A stretch of 64,000 bases of DNA from an uncultured bacterium (GTDB lineage: Bacteria > Bacillota > Clostridia > Oscillospirales > Acutalibacteraceae): contig CAKXIK010000001.1 in NCBI GenBank assembly GCA_934875675.1, forward strand, positions 2,425 to 66,424, given 5' to 3'. Below are positions 43,201-52,593 of the stretch, piece by piece. Both the position numbers and the translations under genes were made by a program. Numbering within the stretch: position 1 is the stretch's first letter; each line of letters begins with the position of its first letter. The notes beneath the pieces are model-generated. The model worked only from the letters and a program-made list of their open reading frames with translations. It did not search any database and was not told the DNA's origin.

Positions 43201-44638
43201 GATTGCAGAAGGTATTGAATTCCTCCTGAATCTCGCCGTCCTTCACTCGCACTGCACCGATTTCGGTAATCCGCTCTGTAACCGGGCTGAGACCCGTTGT
43301 TTCCAGATCGAACACGATATATTCGCTTTCCAGCGGAACATCCGGTGCATCGGTGACAATCGGAATCATATTATTTACAAAATATGCTTCTGTGCCATAG
43401 ATGACCTTGATATTGCCGCCCTTTTTCTTGATATCTGCCGCTGCGCTCATTGCATCCGGGAACGCCTGTGCAACCCCATGGTCTGTGATTGCCACAGCGG
43501 GATGTCCCCATTCATAGGCGCGCTTGACCAGCTTTTCTGCGGGTGTAAGTGCATCATTGGCAGACATGTTGGTGTGCATATGCAGCTCTACACGTTTTTG
43601 CGGCGCGTTGTCCACCACTTTCAGCTTATGCACCCGATTAACATCGCGCACCTTAATGGAATAATCCCGGTCATAAGTATCAAAAGCATACTGCCCGTTG
43701 ACGAGCAAGGTATCACCGGCAGAAAGCTCCTGAAACGGACGGGATTTCTCTTTTTCCGGTATTGCCTTGAGCGCAACCGAATTGGTGTAATCTGTGATGG
43801 TGATGGTGACGATGACACGCTTGCCGTCACGTGTATCGCGCATTTCGCAGGAAAGCACGTCGCCCCAGACCGTTACCTGTGCATCCTCATTCGTCAGATC
43901 GTCAATTGCCTTTGGCTGTGCATGAATCAACTTGCCGATGATCGGCTCCGCAGTAGACATCACAATTTGCGGCTTGAATCCCTTGGGACGCACCTCAATT
44001 TCCGGAACATCCACACGCTTGACCGCCGCCGACTGTTTTTGCTCTTCCTTGTGCTGCTCCACCGCCTTGGTGACCGTCTCGCGCTTGTATTCCTCAACGC
44101 TTTTTTCCTGCTGCGCGATGTACTGGGGATTGTCTGCTTCCATGTACAGCATGCCGTCAAATTCAACAGGAACCGCTTTGCCATAGCGTTCGCGAATCAG
44201 CTTTTCCAGCTCTTTGTCAAAATTGCGCGCACCGATGACGGAATAGCCGCCATGCTGCAGCGTGACAATCAGCTTGCCGTCCTCCATCCGCGCAACCGCA
44301 TCCCGCAGCGTTCCGTTCACGCTCACATGGCGCGTGGCAAGCTCCTCCACCAGCTCCGCAAAGCAGCCCGCATCAAAACATTCCGGCGGGTATTTTGGCA
44401 CAACATGCACCTGACGTAACCCCAGCTTGGATGCTGAAAGCATTTGTTGAATGGAGAATAGCTTTTTAGCTTCCACCGGTGCCGCAAATGCGATTTCAAC
44501 CGAAAGCGATCTGCTGGAATAGTCAATATTCATATTGATAATTTCGCCATCCGGCACTGCTTCCACCTGCTCGGGCGCAATTCCGAACCGCAGCAGGAAG
44601 GATCGAATTTGTCTTTTTTCCGCTGCATCTGGCATCAT
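40268..44638 (-). CDS. polC: DNA polymerase III alpha subunit, PolC type
   Basis: A 1456-residue Gram-positive replicative polymerase. Order: N-terminal domain, OB-fold (about 230-340), split PHP domain (HMHTNMSANDALTPAEK), embedded DnaQ-like proofreading exonuclease (YIVFDLETTGLSPVTERI to DDARMLANIF), zinc module (CPKCKYSEFF and CPNCGTP), and the palm with catalytic PDIDLNFSGEYQ. The C-terminal helix-hairpin-helix region is present. PolC is the leading-strand polymerase of Firmicutes and supports the taxonomic call. AAAAGGGG precedes tandem ATG codons. Last gene of the pyrH-polC run, 36 bp after ispG. Confidence 0.97.
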   Translation of the reverse strand: MMPDAAEKRQIRSFLLRFGIAPEQVEAVPDGEIINMNIDYSSRSLSVEIAFAAPVEAKKLFSIQQMLSASKLGLRQVHVVPKYPPECFDAGCFAELVEELATRHVSVNGTLRDAVARMEDGKLIVTLQHGGYSVIGARNFDKELEKLIRERYGKAVPVEFDGMLYMEADNPQYIAQQEKSVEEYKRETVTKAVEQHKEEQKQSAAVKRVDVPEIEVRPKGFKPQIVMSTAEPIIGKLIHAQPKAIDDLTNEDAQVTVWGDVLSCEMRDTRDGKRVIVTITITDYTNSVALKAIPEKEKSRPFQELSAGDTLLVNGQYAFDTYDRDYSIKVRDVNRVHKLKVVDNAPQKRVELHMHTNMSANDALTPAEKLVKRAYEWGHPAVAITDHGVAQAFPDAMSAAADIKKKGGNIKVIYGTEAYFVNNMIPIVTDAPDVPLESEYIVFDLETTGLSPVTERITEIGAVRVKDGEIQEEFNTFCNPEKPIPAKITELTGITNEMVADAPSEQEALQAFLQFCGENPILAAHNAPFDTSFLKAGLKRQGITFSFSAIDTLPLARTLLPDLKNHKLDTVAKALKLPKFNHHRACDDARMLANIFVLLIQRVKEDTSAKKVAELNTSLAGADPKKIPSYHQIILVKNQVGLKNLYKLISKAHIDYFYKRPRIPKTELTELREGLIIGSACEAGELFRSMVGGASWDELKQIARFYDYLEIQPVGNNLFMLREGTVQSEEELRDFNRNIVKLGEELNIPVVATGDVHFMEPYDDAYRAILLAGQGYSDADNQPPLFFRTTKEMLEEFSYLGKEKALEVVVTNPTRIADMVEEVEPVLSGFYPPEIPGSDEDLAKITWERAKEVYGDPLPQIVHDRLEKELDSIISNGYSVLYMAAQKLVADSNAHGYLVGSRGSVGSSYVANMAGISEVDPLSPHYVCPKCKYSEFFTDGSVGSGFDLPPKDCPNCGTPLNRDGHEIPFETFLGFGGDKVPDIDLNFSGEYQNLAQKYTEVMFGSSNVFKAGTIATIAEKTAEAYVRKYAQERGLTFNNAELARLAAGFTGVKRTTGQHPAGMIVVPHYKDIYDFTPVQRPADDAGSDMVTTHFDFHKIHDNICKLDILGHDVPTTYKYLEENTGISVMDISMSDPKVMSLFTSPEALGVTPEDIGSETGTFSLPEVGTKFVRAMLVECNPQTFSDLLQVSGLSHGTDVWANNAEELIKNGTCTISEVIGTRDNIMTFLIHKGLDPKMAFKITEIVRKGKAPKLLTEEHVQAMKDHGVPQWYIDSCFKIKYMFPKAHAAAYMIATLRLGWYKVYKPVEYYAAFFSARGESFDAAVAMKGREAVQAKLREIEKKGFDATAKEKASVAYYQITNEMMARGVEILPVDLYKSDAKRYLVEDGKIRLPFGSLEGVGEAAAVGLQEARLAGPYISVDDLRFRSKASKSVIEMLRGVGALDALPETSQTSFF

Positions 44639-44673
44639 GCAAACAACCCCTTTTAAAAAACGGAAGGACGGGC

Positions 44674-45741
44674 TCAGCCGTCCATCCGATCGATTTCTTC
44701 CAACAACGCATCCAGCAGAGCATCCTCGGGAACCTTGCGGATGATTTCACCTTTTTTGAACAGCAAGCCGCAGCCATCACCGCCGGCAATGCCGATATCC
44801 GCTTCACGCGCTTCTCCTGGTCCATTGACCGCACAGCCCATGATTGCCACTTTGAGCGTTTTTTTGCAGCCCCGCAGCCGCTGTTCCGCTTCATTTGCCA
44901 GCGCAATCAGATTTATTTTTGTTCGTCCGCAGGTCGGGCAGGATACGATGCTGCATCCGCCGCTGCGCAGCCCGATGGAATGGAGCAAATCGATTCCGGC
45001 GGCAACCTCACGCACCGGGTCGGCGGTGAGTGAAACCCGGATGGTATCTCCGATGCCGTGCAGCAACAGCGAACCGATTCCTGCAGAGGAACGAATCAGC
45101 CCCAGCCGTTCCGTTCCGGCTTCGGTTACACCGAGATGCAGCGGATAGTCGCACCTTTGCGCAACCAGCTCATACGCTTCCACCATATCCTGCACCGAAG
45201 AGGATTTGAGCGACAGCACAATCTGATCAAAATCACATTCCTCAAGCAGACGCGCATGGCCAAGCGCACTTTCACACAGCGCTTCCGGGGATGGACGCCC
45301 GTATTTTTTGAGCAGCTCCGGTTCAACCGAACCGGAATTGACACCGATGCGAATGGGGATTCCGCGCTGCCGGCATACATCTGCTACCGCGCGTACCCGG
45401 GAAGGCTCACCAATATTTCCCGGATTAATGCGGATGGCGTCAATCCCTGCCGCAGCGCAGTCCAGCGCAATCCGGTAATCAAAATGAATATCTGCAACCA
45501 GCGGAACGGAAACCTCTTTTTTGATGGCTTGCACCAGTGCGGCGCTTTCTCTGTCCGGCACGGCAAAACGGATAATCTCGCAGCCTGCCGATTCCAATTC
45601 CTTTGCCTGCCGCACATTCCCCGCAATATCATGAGCAGGAACATTCAGCATAGACTGTACCGTGACGGGAGAATTGCCGCCAATCTTAATCCTGCCGACG
45701 GAAATTTCTTTTGTATTTCTTCGTTCCACAGTTCTCTTCAT
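44674..45741 (-). CDS. ispG: 4-hydroxy-3-methylbut-2-enyl diphosphate synthase (flavodoxin)
   Basis: A ~355-residue [4Fe-4S] enzyme of the MEP isoprenoid pathway. Signature parts are VQSMLNVPAHD, RFAVPDRESA, ADIHFDYRIAL, RINPGNIG, IVSCPTCGRT (cluster cysteines) and MGCAVNGPGEAREADIG. It reduces MEcPP to HMBPP, feeding undecaprenyl phosphate synthesis. Start choice is uncertain: ATG 45741 has AAAGGA immediately adjacent, GTG 45729 has it 12 bases away, and TTG 45753 has no site. It follows rseP and precedes polC. Confidence 0.94.
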   Translation of the reverse strand: MKRTVERRNTKEISVGRIKIGGNSPVTVQSMLNVPAHDIAGNVRQAKELESAGCEIIRFAVPDRESAALVQAIKKEVSVPLVADIHFDYRIALDCAAAGIDAIRINPGNIGEPSRVRAVADVCRQRGIPIRIGVNSGSVEPELLKKYGRPSPEALCESALGHARLLEECDFDQIVLSLKSSSVQDMVEAYELVAQRCDYPLHLGVTEAGTERLGLIRSSAGIGSLLLHGIGDTIRVSLTADPVREVAAGIDLLHSIGLRSGGCSIVSCPTCGRTKINLIALANEAEQRLRGCKKTLKVAIMGCAVNGPGEAREADIGIAGGDGCGLLFKKGEIIRKVPEDALLDALLEEIDRMDG

Positions 45742-45766
45742 TCCTTTCGCCAAACCCGGTCATATG

Positions 45767-46816
45767 CTATCCTTTGATTAACCGCCAGACATCGTTAAAC
45801 GTGACAATAATCATAAAACCAATCAGAATTACGAAGCCGGCAGCATGCACCCAGCCCTCATATTTCGGCGGAATCGGCTTGCGGCGGATGCCCTCCACAA
45901 CCAAAAACAGCAACCGTCCGCCATCCAGCGCCGGAATGGGTAAAAGGTTGAACACACCGAGATTGACGGTAATCAATGCCATAATCCAAATAATATTATT
46001 AAGCGATTCCAGGAAATTTGCTCCCTGCGACGCTGCTTCTCCGATCACCTGCGCCGTGCCGACAGGCCCCGAAACCGCGTCCAGTCCATATTTGCCGGTA
46101 ACCAAATCAATCAGGCTCGCCCAAACAAGGCGGGTAATGGAAACCACGCTTTTGGCTGACTGGCTGATGACAGAAAAGAACGTTTTGGGCACTGATTGCA
46201 CGGTAAACGCAAAACCGTTGTCTTTACCCGTAATTTTGGAATAGTCAAGCGTAACTCCCGTTAACGTAACCTTTTCACCGTTTGCGCGCACTACACTGAA
46301 ATTCATCGGATCATTTGCATAGCGTGAAAGGCTGAAATTGAGATCGTAATCATTATAAACATGATAGCCGTTAATTGCCGTTACGCGGTCACCGGACTCA
46401 AATGCACCATTTTCTACGGTGACTGCATCTCCGGTTGCAACGATCGTGGTAGATTTGAATGCGTCATCCTGCACCGTAAGTGCCATCATCAGCAAAAAAC
46501 CAAGCAGAATATTCATAATCGCGCCGGCTGCAACAATGATGATGCGTTTCCACACCTTTTGACGCCCAAACGCGCGCTCATCCTCGCTTTCTCCGTCTTC
46601 ACCCTCCATAGCACAAAAACCGCCAACCGGGAAAAGACGCAGCGAATATCTGGTTTCTTTTTTTCCAAATGAAAAAATCTTTGGTCCCATACCAAGTGCA
46701 AATTCGTTCACCTTGACCCCAAAGGCTTTGGCTGTGAGAAAATGACCCAGCTCATGAAGAAAAATAATCAATCCGAATAACAGAATTGCAAGAACAATTG
46801 TTACGACCGTATTCAC
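45767..46816 (-). CDS. rseP: Site-2 protease RseP
   Basis: A 349-residue intramembrane zinc protease. The zinc motif HELGH is at 21-25 in the first helix, a PDZ domain lies at about 110-200, and the second metal motif NLLPIPALDGGRL is near the C-terminus. Such proteases cut membrane-bound anti-sigma factors or signal-peptide remnants. The start is GTG at 46816 with AAAGG twelve bases upstream, inside the dxr end. Between dxr and ispG, as in many Firmicutes. Confidence 0.95.
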   Translation of the reverse strand: MNTVVTIVLAILLFGLIIFLHELGHFLTAKAFGVKVNEFALGMGPKIFSFGKKETRYSLRLFPVGGFCAMEGEDGESEDERAFGRQKVWKRIIIVAAGAIMNILLGFLLMMALTVQDDAFKSTTIVATGDAVTVENGAFESGDRVTAINGYHVYNDYDLNFSLSRYANDPMNFSVVRANGEKVTLTGVTLDYSKITGKDNGFAFTVQSVPKTFFSVISQSAKSVVSITRLVWASLIDLVTGKYGLDAVSGPVGTAQVIGEAASQGANFLESLNNIIWIMALITVNLGVFNLLPIPALDGGRLLFLVVEGIRRKPIPPKYEGWVHAAGFVILIGFMIIVTFNDVWRLIKG

Positions 46817-46825
46817 CGGGCATCA

Positions 46826-48001
46826 CTACCTTTCCGCTGCCCCATGCAGCATAAATGAATGGACTTGCCCCCGCACAAAGGATGCCGCCCGAAGATCTGC
46901 CTCCAAAATTGCCTCCACAGAATCCGCTGCAGCATTTTCCTGCCGCAGAATTGCCGCTTCCACCAACTGCGGAATTTGCAGAAAAGTAATCTTACCCTGC
47001 AGGAACAGCTCGACGGCGGCCTCGTTTGCACCGTTTGCCGCCGCAGGAACCAACCCGCCGCGCCGAATTGCTTCGCGACAAAGCTCCATGCAGCGAAACG
47101 TTTCACAATCGGGTTCAAAAAAGGTCAGCTTACCATACTTCGTCAGAATTAAAGGCTCGGACGGGCAGGGAAAGCGCTCCGGATATGTCAGTGCGTACTG
47201 AATCGGCAGCTTCATGTCCGGAACGCCGAGCTGCGCCAATACCGCACCATCATTAAACTCCACCATGGAATGAATCACACTTTCGCGGTGAACCACCACG
47301 TCGATCTGCGATTCCGGTAAGCCGAACAGCCACGCAGCCTCCATGATTTCGAGTCCCTTGTTCATCATAGTTGCACTGTCGATGGTCACCTTTGCGCCCA
47401 TGCTCCAGTTGGGATGCTTGAGTGCCTGTGCCGCGGTCACATCCCGGAGCTGTTCTTTCGTTTTGCCGAAAAACGGACCGCCCGAAGCGGTAAGAATAAT
47501 TTTTTTCAGCGCATGGTTCGGCGGAGATGCCTGCAAACACTGGAAAATTGCGGAATGCTCGCTATCGACCGGAAGAATCGGCACACCCGCCTTCTTTGCT
47601 ATCTTGGTGACCAATGCACCACCGGCAACGAGTGTTTCTTTATTGGCAAGCGCAAGCGGGTTTCCAGCTTTCAGCGCACAGACCGTCGGTTTCAAGCCCG
47701 CGATTCCAACCAGCGCATTGAGCACAACCTCTGTTTGCTGCTGCGCTGCTTCCAGAATACCCTCCTCGCCAGAAAGCACCTGCACTGCACAATCTGCAAC
47801 GCGCTGCTGCAAATCCCGCGCTGCTTCCGGCTCGCTCATCACCGCAAGCTTTGGCTGAAACTGACGAATCTGTTCCTCCATCAGCGCAACATTCCGGCGC
47901 GCTGTCAGGGCATGAACCCGAATTCCATGTGCTTTGGCAACCGTCAGAGCCTGTGTGCCGATGGAGCCCGTGGAGCCGAGTAAAGTCATAGATTCCTTCA
48001 T
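46826..48001 (-). CDS. dxr: 1-deoxy-D-xylulose-5-phosphate reductoisomerase
   Basis: A 391-residue NADPH enzyme, the first committed MEP-pathway step. Nucleotide-binding LLGSTGSIGTQAL, ANKETLVAGG, metal site PVDSEHSAIFQCL, and TASGGPFF and HPNWSMGAKVTIDSATMMNK are seen. The start at 48001 has GAGGG five bases upstream; an ATG twelve bases on also has AAGGA, so either may be used. It lies between cdsA and rseP. Confidence 0.95.
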   Translation of the reverse strand: MKESMTLLGSTGSIGTQALTVAKAHGIRVHALTARRNVALMEEQIRQFQPKLAVMSEPEAARDLQQRVADCAVQVLSGEEGILEAAQQQTEVVLNALVGIAGLKPTVCALKAGNPLALANKETLVAGGALVTKIAKKAGVPILPVDSEHSAIFQCLQASPPNHALKKIILTASGGPFFGKTKEQLRDVTAAQALKHPNWSMGAKVTIDSATMMNKGLEIMEAAWLFGLPESQIDVVVHRESVIHSMVEFNDGAVLAQLGVPDMKLPIQYALTYPERFPCPSEPLILTKYGKLTFFEPDCETFRCMELCREAIRRGGLVPAAANGANEAAVELFLQGKITFLQIPQLVEAAILRQENAAADSVEAILEADLRAASFVRGQVHSFMLHGAAER

Positions 48002-48106
48002 GAAGTCCCTCATTTCTGTCTATGAAAAAGAAGGGCTTCCAATGCAGCTTTTGCACGGATGCCCGTTTTTTCTCCGTATCTTTCATTTTACTCCCGCCGC
48101 GGGATT

Positions 48107-48949
48107 TCATGCATGAATAATCGGTAAATATTGCATCAAAAGATATAAAAACGGCGCAACAAAAATTACGCTGTCAAATCGATCCAGTGCGCCGCCATGC
48201 CCCGGCATGATGTTGCCAAAATCCTTGATGCCGTAATGACGTTTGAGCAGCGAAAAAGAAAGGTCTCCCACGACTGAAACAACAGACCCCATCACCGCCG
48301 CCACCCCAACTGCAACAAAGGAAAGAGTTCCCGTGGGACGAAATGCAAAGTGATACACGACTGCTGCAAATTCCATGCAGACCACACAGCTGGCGATCCC
48401 ACCAAAAAAACCTTCTACGGTCTTTTTGGGGCTGATTTCCGGCACGAGCTTGTGTTTTCCAAAGCGAACCCCGACAAAATAGGCACCCATATCTGATGTC
48501 CACGCTGCAATTAGTGTTACAAGAACAAAAAAGATACTATCCGCACTGGTTTGTCCAAAATCGCGCACACGCACAAGGCAGCTGAGCGCGGTGGCCGTTA
48601 AAACACACATGCCAAGATTGGTCATCAGATTTGGAAAGGAAATCTGTTTGTGATGAAAAATCTGATGGGCAAACAAGTAAAACGCATAAACGCAAAGAAC
48701 TGTAAACGCAATAGGAAAAGATTTTGCAGAAAATGCCGGTGCAATCGGCAGAAAAGCCGAAAACAGGGCTCCTGCAATCACAACCGAACGATAGGAACGG
48801 CAACCCGTGGCACCGGCAATCTCCCACGAGCAGATCACCGCCACAATTGAAAGCCCAATATTGAAGCAAATCGGTTCCCATATGCTGGCGGCCAGCACGG
48901 CAAACAGAATGACAGCCCCCACAGCGCCGGAAACAACTCTCTGTTTCAT
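48107..48949 (-). CDS. cdsA: Phosphatidate cytidylyltransferase
   Basis: A 280-residue membrane enzyme with about seven or eight helices that makes CDP-diacylglycerol. The C-terminal CDS signature LLKRHYGIKDFGNIMPGHGG followed by LDRFDS is intact. GAGGG lies upstream of the ATG. A 143 bp gap with a decayed repeat copy separates it from uppS, and dxr follows after about 105 bp, an unusually loose spacing for this run. Confidence 0.95.
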   Translation of the reverse strand: MKQRVVSGAVGAVILFAVLAASIWEPICFNIGLSIVAVICSWEIAGATGCRSYRSVVIAGALFSAFLPIAPAFSAKSFPIAFTVLCVYAFYLFAHQIFHHKQISFPNLMTNLGMCVLTATALSCLVRVRDFGQTSADSIFFVLVTLIAAWTSDMGAYFVGVRFGKHKLVPEISPKKTVEGFFGGIASCVVCMEFAAVVYHFAFRPTGTLSFVAVGVAAVMGSVVSVVGDLSFSLLKRHYGIKDFGNIMPGHGGALDRFDSVIFVAPFLYLLMQYLPIIHA

Positions 48950-49009
48950 CGGGTCACACCCTCTTTTCTGATACGAAAATTATCTTGTGATGCAAATCAT
49001 GATGGAAAA

Positions 49010-49090
49010 GCAGCACCAAATTCAAAGTAAAAAGCCTTAATTCACGCAGTTATTCCAAAGTTTGTTATCTGCAGTCAGATGAGAAACTCA
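49010..49090 (+). repeat. Possible decayed copy of the dispersed element
   Basis: Between uppS and cdsA, the bases AAAAAGCCTTAATTCACGCAG, then TTCCAAAG, TTATCT and GAGAAACTCA match the central and right part of copy A. The left end is not convincing. Confidence 0.35.
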
Positions 49091-49092
49091 CG

Positions 49093-49842
49093 TTAAATCG
49101 CGCCAAACCGACGATTACGTCTTTGGTATTCCGCAATGGCTTCGTCAAACTGCTTTGGTCCGAAATCCGGCCAAAGAACATCCATAAACACCAGTTCGGA
49201 GTATGCAGATTGCCATAATAGAAAGTTTGAAAGCCGAAATTCTCCGCTGGGACGCACGATCAAATCCGGGTCAGGCTCATCCGGACAATAAAGTGAATCT
49301 GCAATCGTTTGTTCGGTAATTTCTTCCGGCGCAAGCTCCCCTGTCTGCACACGGCGCGCAATTTGCTGCATAGCATCCTTCAACTCACACCGTCCGCCGT
49401 AATTCAGGCAAACGTTGAGCGTCATTCCCGTTTTCTCCCGGGAGGTTTCCTCCACCCTTGCAATCAGATCACGCAGGTTTTTGGGGAAACGATCTGTCTC
49501 GCCTATAAACCGCACACGAATATTTTCACCGATAAAATCACGCAATGCCTCATCAAGATACTGAATAAACAGCGAAATCAGCGTATTGACTTCGTCCTGC
49601 GGTCGGTTCCAGTTTTCGGTGGAAAAAGCATAAACTGAAAGATAGCGAATTCCGCGCGAAGACGCATAACGCACAATCTTTTTAAAATTATCTGCACCGG
49701 CACGATGCCCTACCGAACGCGGAAGGCCGCGCTTTTTTGCCCAGCGACCGTTTCCATCCATAATCAGTGCAACATGCTGCGGGAGCGGTGCATCCGTCTG
49801 CTGAACTTTCTGCGGCAGAGTTTTTCGTTTAAATATAGCCAT
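49093..49842 (-). CDS. uppS: Isoprenyl transferase (undecaprenyl diphosphate synthase)
   Basis: A 249-residue cis-prenyltransferase that builds undecaprenyl diphosphate, the lipid carrier for peptidoglycan. The catalytic Asp29 lies in LIMDGNGRWAKKRGLPRSVG; YAFSTENWNRP and RPSGEFRLSNFLLWQSAYSE are conserved. AAAGGA precedes ATG by nine bases. It follows frr behind a terminator-like hairpin. Confidence 0.96.
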   Translation of the reverse strand: MAIFKRKTLPQKVQQTDAPLPQHVALIMDGNGRWAKKRGLPRSVGHRAGADNFKKIVRYASSRGIRYLSVYAFSTENWNRPQDEVNTLISLFIQYLDEALRDFIGENIRVRFIGETDRFPKNLRDLIARVEETSREKTGMTLNVCLNYGGRCELKDAMQQIARRVQTGELAPEEITEQTIADSLYCPDEPDPDLIVRPSGEFRLSNFLLWQSAYSELVFMDVLWPDFGPKQFDEAIAEYQRRNRRFGAI

Positions 49843-49870
49843 GCAATCGAATCCTTTTCTCTTCTGAATT

Positions 49871-49923
49871 CAAAAAGGCCGTCCCCGCCCGAAAGCCAAA
49901 CGGCTGCCAAACGGTTCCGGCCT
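49871..49923 (-). terminator. Terminator-like structure between frr and uppS
   Basis: AAGGCCG (49875-49881) and CGGCCT (49918-49923) form the stem with T5 on the minus strand. The loop contains two copies of GCCAAACGG two bases apart (plus-strand reading, about 49895-49914). Read-through to uppS would be needed if no promoter lies in the remaining gap. Confidence 0.45.
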
Positions 49924-49929
49924 GCCGGA

Positions 49930-50484
49930 TTAAATCTCCATAATTTCCTGTTCTTTTGCTGCGCTGAGCTTATCGGCTTCCTTGCAGTATTTATCCGTTA
50001 AATCCTGCATACTCTTTTCGGCAGTCTTCAGGTCATCTTCCGTAATGGTGGAATTTTTCTTCTCCGCTTTCAGTTTGTCCAAAGCATCGCGGCGGATGGA
50101 ACGCAGTGCAATTTTGCTTTCCTCTGCCATTTTTGCAATATCCTTGGTCAAAGAGCGGCGGCGTTCCTCATTCAGCGGCGGGAAAGTCAAACGAATCAGC
50201 TTGCCATCGCTTTGCGGATTGATACCGAGATCAGAAGTCTGGATTGCTTTTTCCACTGCACGGCAAATAGATGCATCCCATGGTTGAATGGTAAGCGTAC
50301 GGGCTTCCACCACGGCAACTGCAGCTACCTGATTGACCGGCGTATCGGTACCATAATAGCTGACTGTGATTTTATCAAGCACAGAAGGGTTTGCACGACC
50401 TGCACGAATTTCAGCATACTCCTTGTTGAGCATGTTGATGGTTTTTTTCATTTTCTCCTCGGAAGCGGAAATAATCTCTTTCAT
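49930..50484 (-). CDS. frr: Ribosome recycling factor
   Basis: A 184-residue helical factor that splits post-termination ribosomes with EF-G. Typical parts: EEYAEIRAGRANPS-like KEYAEIRAGRANPSVLDK, LTIQPWDASI, LGINPQSDGKLIRLTFPPLNEERR and a C-terminal EADKLSAAKEQEIMEI. Lies 43 bp after pyrH, the usual pairing. Confidence 0.97.
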   Translation of the reverse strand: MKEIISASEEKMKKTINMLNKEYAEIRAGRANPSVLDKITVSYYGTDTPVNQVAAVAVVEARTLTIQPWDASICRAVEKAIQTSDLGINPQSDGKLIRLTFPPLNEERRRSLTKDIAKMAEESKIALRSIRRDALDKLKAEKKNSTITEDDLKTAEKSMQDLTDKYCKEADKLSAAKEQEIMEI

Positions 50485-50527
50485 AAATTGTTCGCCCTGC
50501 CTTTCTTACAATCTGTATTCTTGGGGA

Positions 50528-51235
50528 TTAGTGGGTGACAATGGTGCCAATTTCTTCACCGCAGACAGCACGCACGATATTATGCGGATCGTCCAGGCTG
50601 AAGACAAGGATCGGAATATGGTTATCGGAGCACATGGAAGCAGCGGTGCTGTCCATAACAGCGAGGTGCTTGCCGAGAACTTCATCGAACGAGAGGGTGT
50701 CATACTTAACAGCATCGGGATTCTTTTTGGGATCGCTGTCGTAAACGCCATCGACCATAGTGGCTTTAAGGATAATATCTGCATCGATTTCAGCGGCACG
50801 CAGTGAAGCGGCTGTATCGGTGGAGAAAAACGGGTTACCGGTACCGCAGCCGAAAATAACGACGCGACCCTTTTCCAGATGACGCACCGCACGGTTACGG
50901 ATATAGGGTTCTGCAATCTGCTGCATACTGATGGCAGTCATGACACGCACAGGAGAACCAAGCTGTTCAAGTGCATCACAGACACCAAGCGCATTGATTG
51001 TCGTTGCCAACATTCCCATATGATCGGCACGGGTGCGATCCATTTTTCCGCTTGTGCGGCCACGCCAGAAATTTCCGCCGCCAACCACAATTCCAACCTG
51101 CACTCCCATATCAGAGCATTGCTTAATCTGATTGCAGATATTCAGAACTGTGTCAAAATCAAGCCCTGTTTTTGCTTCTCCTGCAAGCGCTTCGCCGCTC
51201 AGCTTGAGCAAAACGCGTTTATATTTTGGCTGCAT
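50528..51235 (-). CDS. pyrH: UMP kinase
   Basis: A 235-residue hexameric amino-acid-kinase-fold enzyme that phosphorylates UMP. Conserved: [42 protein letters not shown] and [15 protein letters not shown]. First gene of the pyrH-frr run, with its own promoter and a ~95 nt leader. A PyrR or riboswitch-like leader structure was not recognised. Confidence 0.97.
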   Translation of the reverse strand: MQPKYKRVLLKLSGEALAGEAKTGLDFDTVLNICNQIKQCSDMGVQVGIVVGGGNFWRGRTSGKMDRTRADHMGMLATTINALGVCDALEQLGSPVRVMTAISMQQIAEPYIRNRAVRHLEKGRVVIFGCGTGNPFFSTDTAASLRAAEIDADIILKATMVDGVYDSDPKKNPDAVKYDTLSFDEVLGKHLAVMDSTAASMCSDNHIPILVFSLDDPHNIVRAVCGEEIGTIVTH

Positions 51236-51335
51236 AAAGATTTACCATTCCTTTCCGCGAGCCGCAGATTTAATGACCCGACACCTGTTTTCAGCACCAA
51301 GCCACAAATCACACCTCTCCGGTTTTGTTTCTTTT

Positions 51336-51364
51336 ATTTTACAATACTCACGCGATTCTGTAAA
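51336..51364 (-). promoter_or_regulatory. Promoter of the pyrH-frr operon
   Basis: TTTACA (51359-51364), 17 bp spacer, TAAAAT (51336-51341) on the minus strand, directly after the ftsZ terminator. Confidence 0.75.
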
Positions 51365-51378
51365 GAGTCTTTGAGACA

Positions 51379-51412
51379 AAAAAAACCCGCCCGGCCGTTT
51401 TGCCCGACGGGA
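51379..51412 (-). terminator. Terminator of ftsZ
   Basis: A GC-rich stem starting CCCGTC and ending GGCGGG on the minus strand, followed by eight T. Confidence 0.85.
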
Positions 51413-51429
51413 CTTTGCTTTTCGACAAA

Positions 51430-52593
51430 TTACTTGGAACCGTCCTTAAAAAAGCGGAGCAGCTGCTCAAATTCTTCGTCGTCGATATCATCATTTTTTG
51501 CAGTTTTTTCCGGCTGGGTGGAAACGGTGACAACCGGGTTGACCGGAGCTTGTGCTGGAGCTGTGGCAGAAGCCTTGGCAGCCGTCTGTGCCGCAGCTTC
51601 TTCTGCAGGCGGTTCTTCGTTCTTCGGTTCGCCGTTATTGGTGTCAAATCCGGTTGCGATTACGGTAACCATCATTTCATCCTGCATATTCTCATCAAAT
51701 GCAACGCCCCAGATGATGTTTGCACCGTCATGTGCCGCTTCGGCAATCATGGTGGAAGCTTGTTCCACTTCATCCAGACCGATATCCGGCGAAGAGGTGA
51801 CATTGATAATAACGCCATGCGCGCCGGAAATAGAGGTTTCGAGCAAAGGACTGGAAATTGCCATATTGGCAGCATGAATCGCCTTGTCCTTGCCTGAAGC
51901 ACGGCCGACACCCATATGGGCATAGCCGGCATCCTTCATTACAGATTTGACGTCCGCAAAGTCCAGATTCACAAAACCCGGAACGAGAATCAAATCGGAG
52001 ATACTCTGCACACCCTGACGCAGTACGTCGTCTGCAATGGCAAATGCATTCTGCAGCGTAATACGTTCCTCACTCGCATATTTAAGACGTTCGTTCGGAA
52101 TAACAACCAAAGAATCCACATGCTCACGCAGTGCGGTAATACCTTCCTCCGCCTGAACCATACGCTTTTTGCCTTCAAACGCAAAAGGTTTTGTAACGAT
52201 GCCAACCGTCAGGATTCCCATTTCCTTTGCAAGTTGTGCAATAATCGGCGCAGCACCGGTTCCGGTTCCGCCACCCATGCCAGCGGTAATAAACACCATC
52301 TCACTGCCCTTGAGCGCAGCGGCAATTTCTTCACGGCTTTCATCGGCAGATTTCTTGCCGACCTCCGGCATGGAACCTGCACCCTGACCGTGTGTAACCT
52401 TTTCGCCGATTACGATTTTATGTGTTGCGCGGGAACGATTAATCGCCTGTTTATCGGTATTCACCGTAATAAACTCCACGCTCTGAATTTCATTCTGTAC
52501 CATGCGGTTAACAGCATTTCCGCCGCCACCGCCGACACCAATCACCTTAATCTGAACAACCTGTTCCTGTTCATTGTCGAACTGAAGGGGCAT
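51430..52593 (-). CDS. ftsZ: Cell division protein FtsZ
   Basis: A 387-residue tubulin homologue that forms the division ring. GTP-binding [13 protein letters not shown], tubulin signature [10 protein letters not shown] and synergy residues [12 protein letters not shown] are present. A variable Ala/Pro-rich linker (about 320-365) leads to an acidic tail ending [17 protein letters not shown], which differs from the common IPAFLR-type end. ATG 52593 has GGAG eight bases upstream; a GTG three codons earlier is rejected. It is separated from ftsQ by 150 bp with a possible promoter. No ftsA is adjacent. Confidence 0.97.
   Translation of the reverse strand: MPLQFDNEQEQVVQIKVIGVGGGGGNAVNRMVQNEIQSVEFITVNTDKQAINRSRATHKIVIGEKVTHGQGAGSMPEVGKKSADESREEIAAALKGSEMVFITAGMGGGTGTGAAPIIAQLAKEMGILTVGIVTKPFAFEGKKRMVQAEEGITALREHVDSLVVIPNERLKYASEERITLQNAFAIADDVLRQGVQSISDLILVPGFVNLDFADVKSVMKDAGYAHMGVGRASGKDKAIHAANMAISSPLLETSISGAHGVIINVTSSPDIGLDEVEQASTMIAEAAHDGANIIWGVAFDENMQDEMMVTVIATGFDTNNGEPKNEEPPAEEAAAQTAAKASATAPAQAPVNPVVTVSTQPEKTAKNDDIDDEEFEQLLRFFKDGSK

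Noticed and set aside
40268..44638. Long plus-strand reading frames opposite polC and other large minus-strand genes
   Set aside because: They are antisense shadows of strongly recognised genes, without ribosome-binding sites or family resemblance.
51236..51335. Riboswitch or PyrR-type leader before pyrH
   Set aside because: The ~95 nt leader shows no recognisable attenuator, terminator or known riboswitch core.
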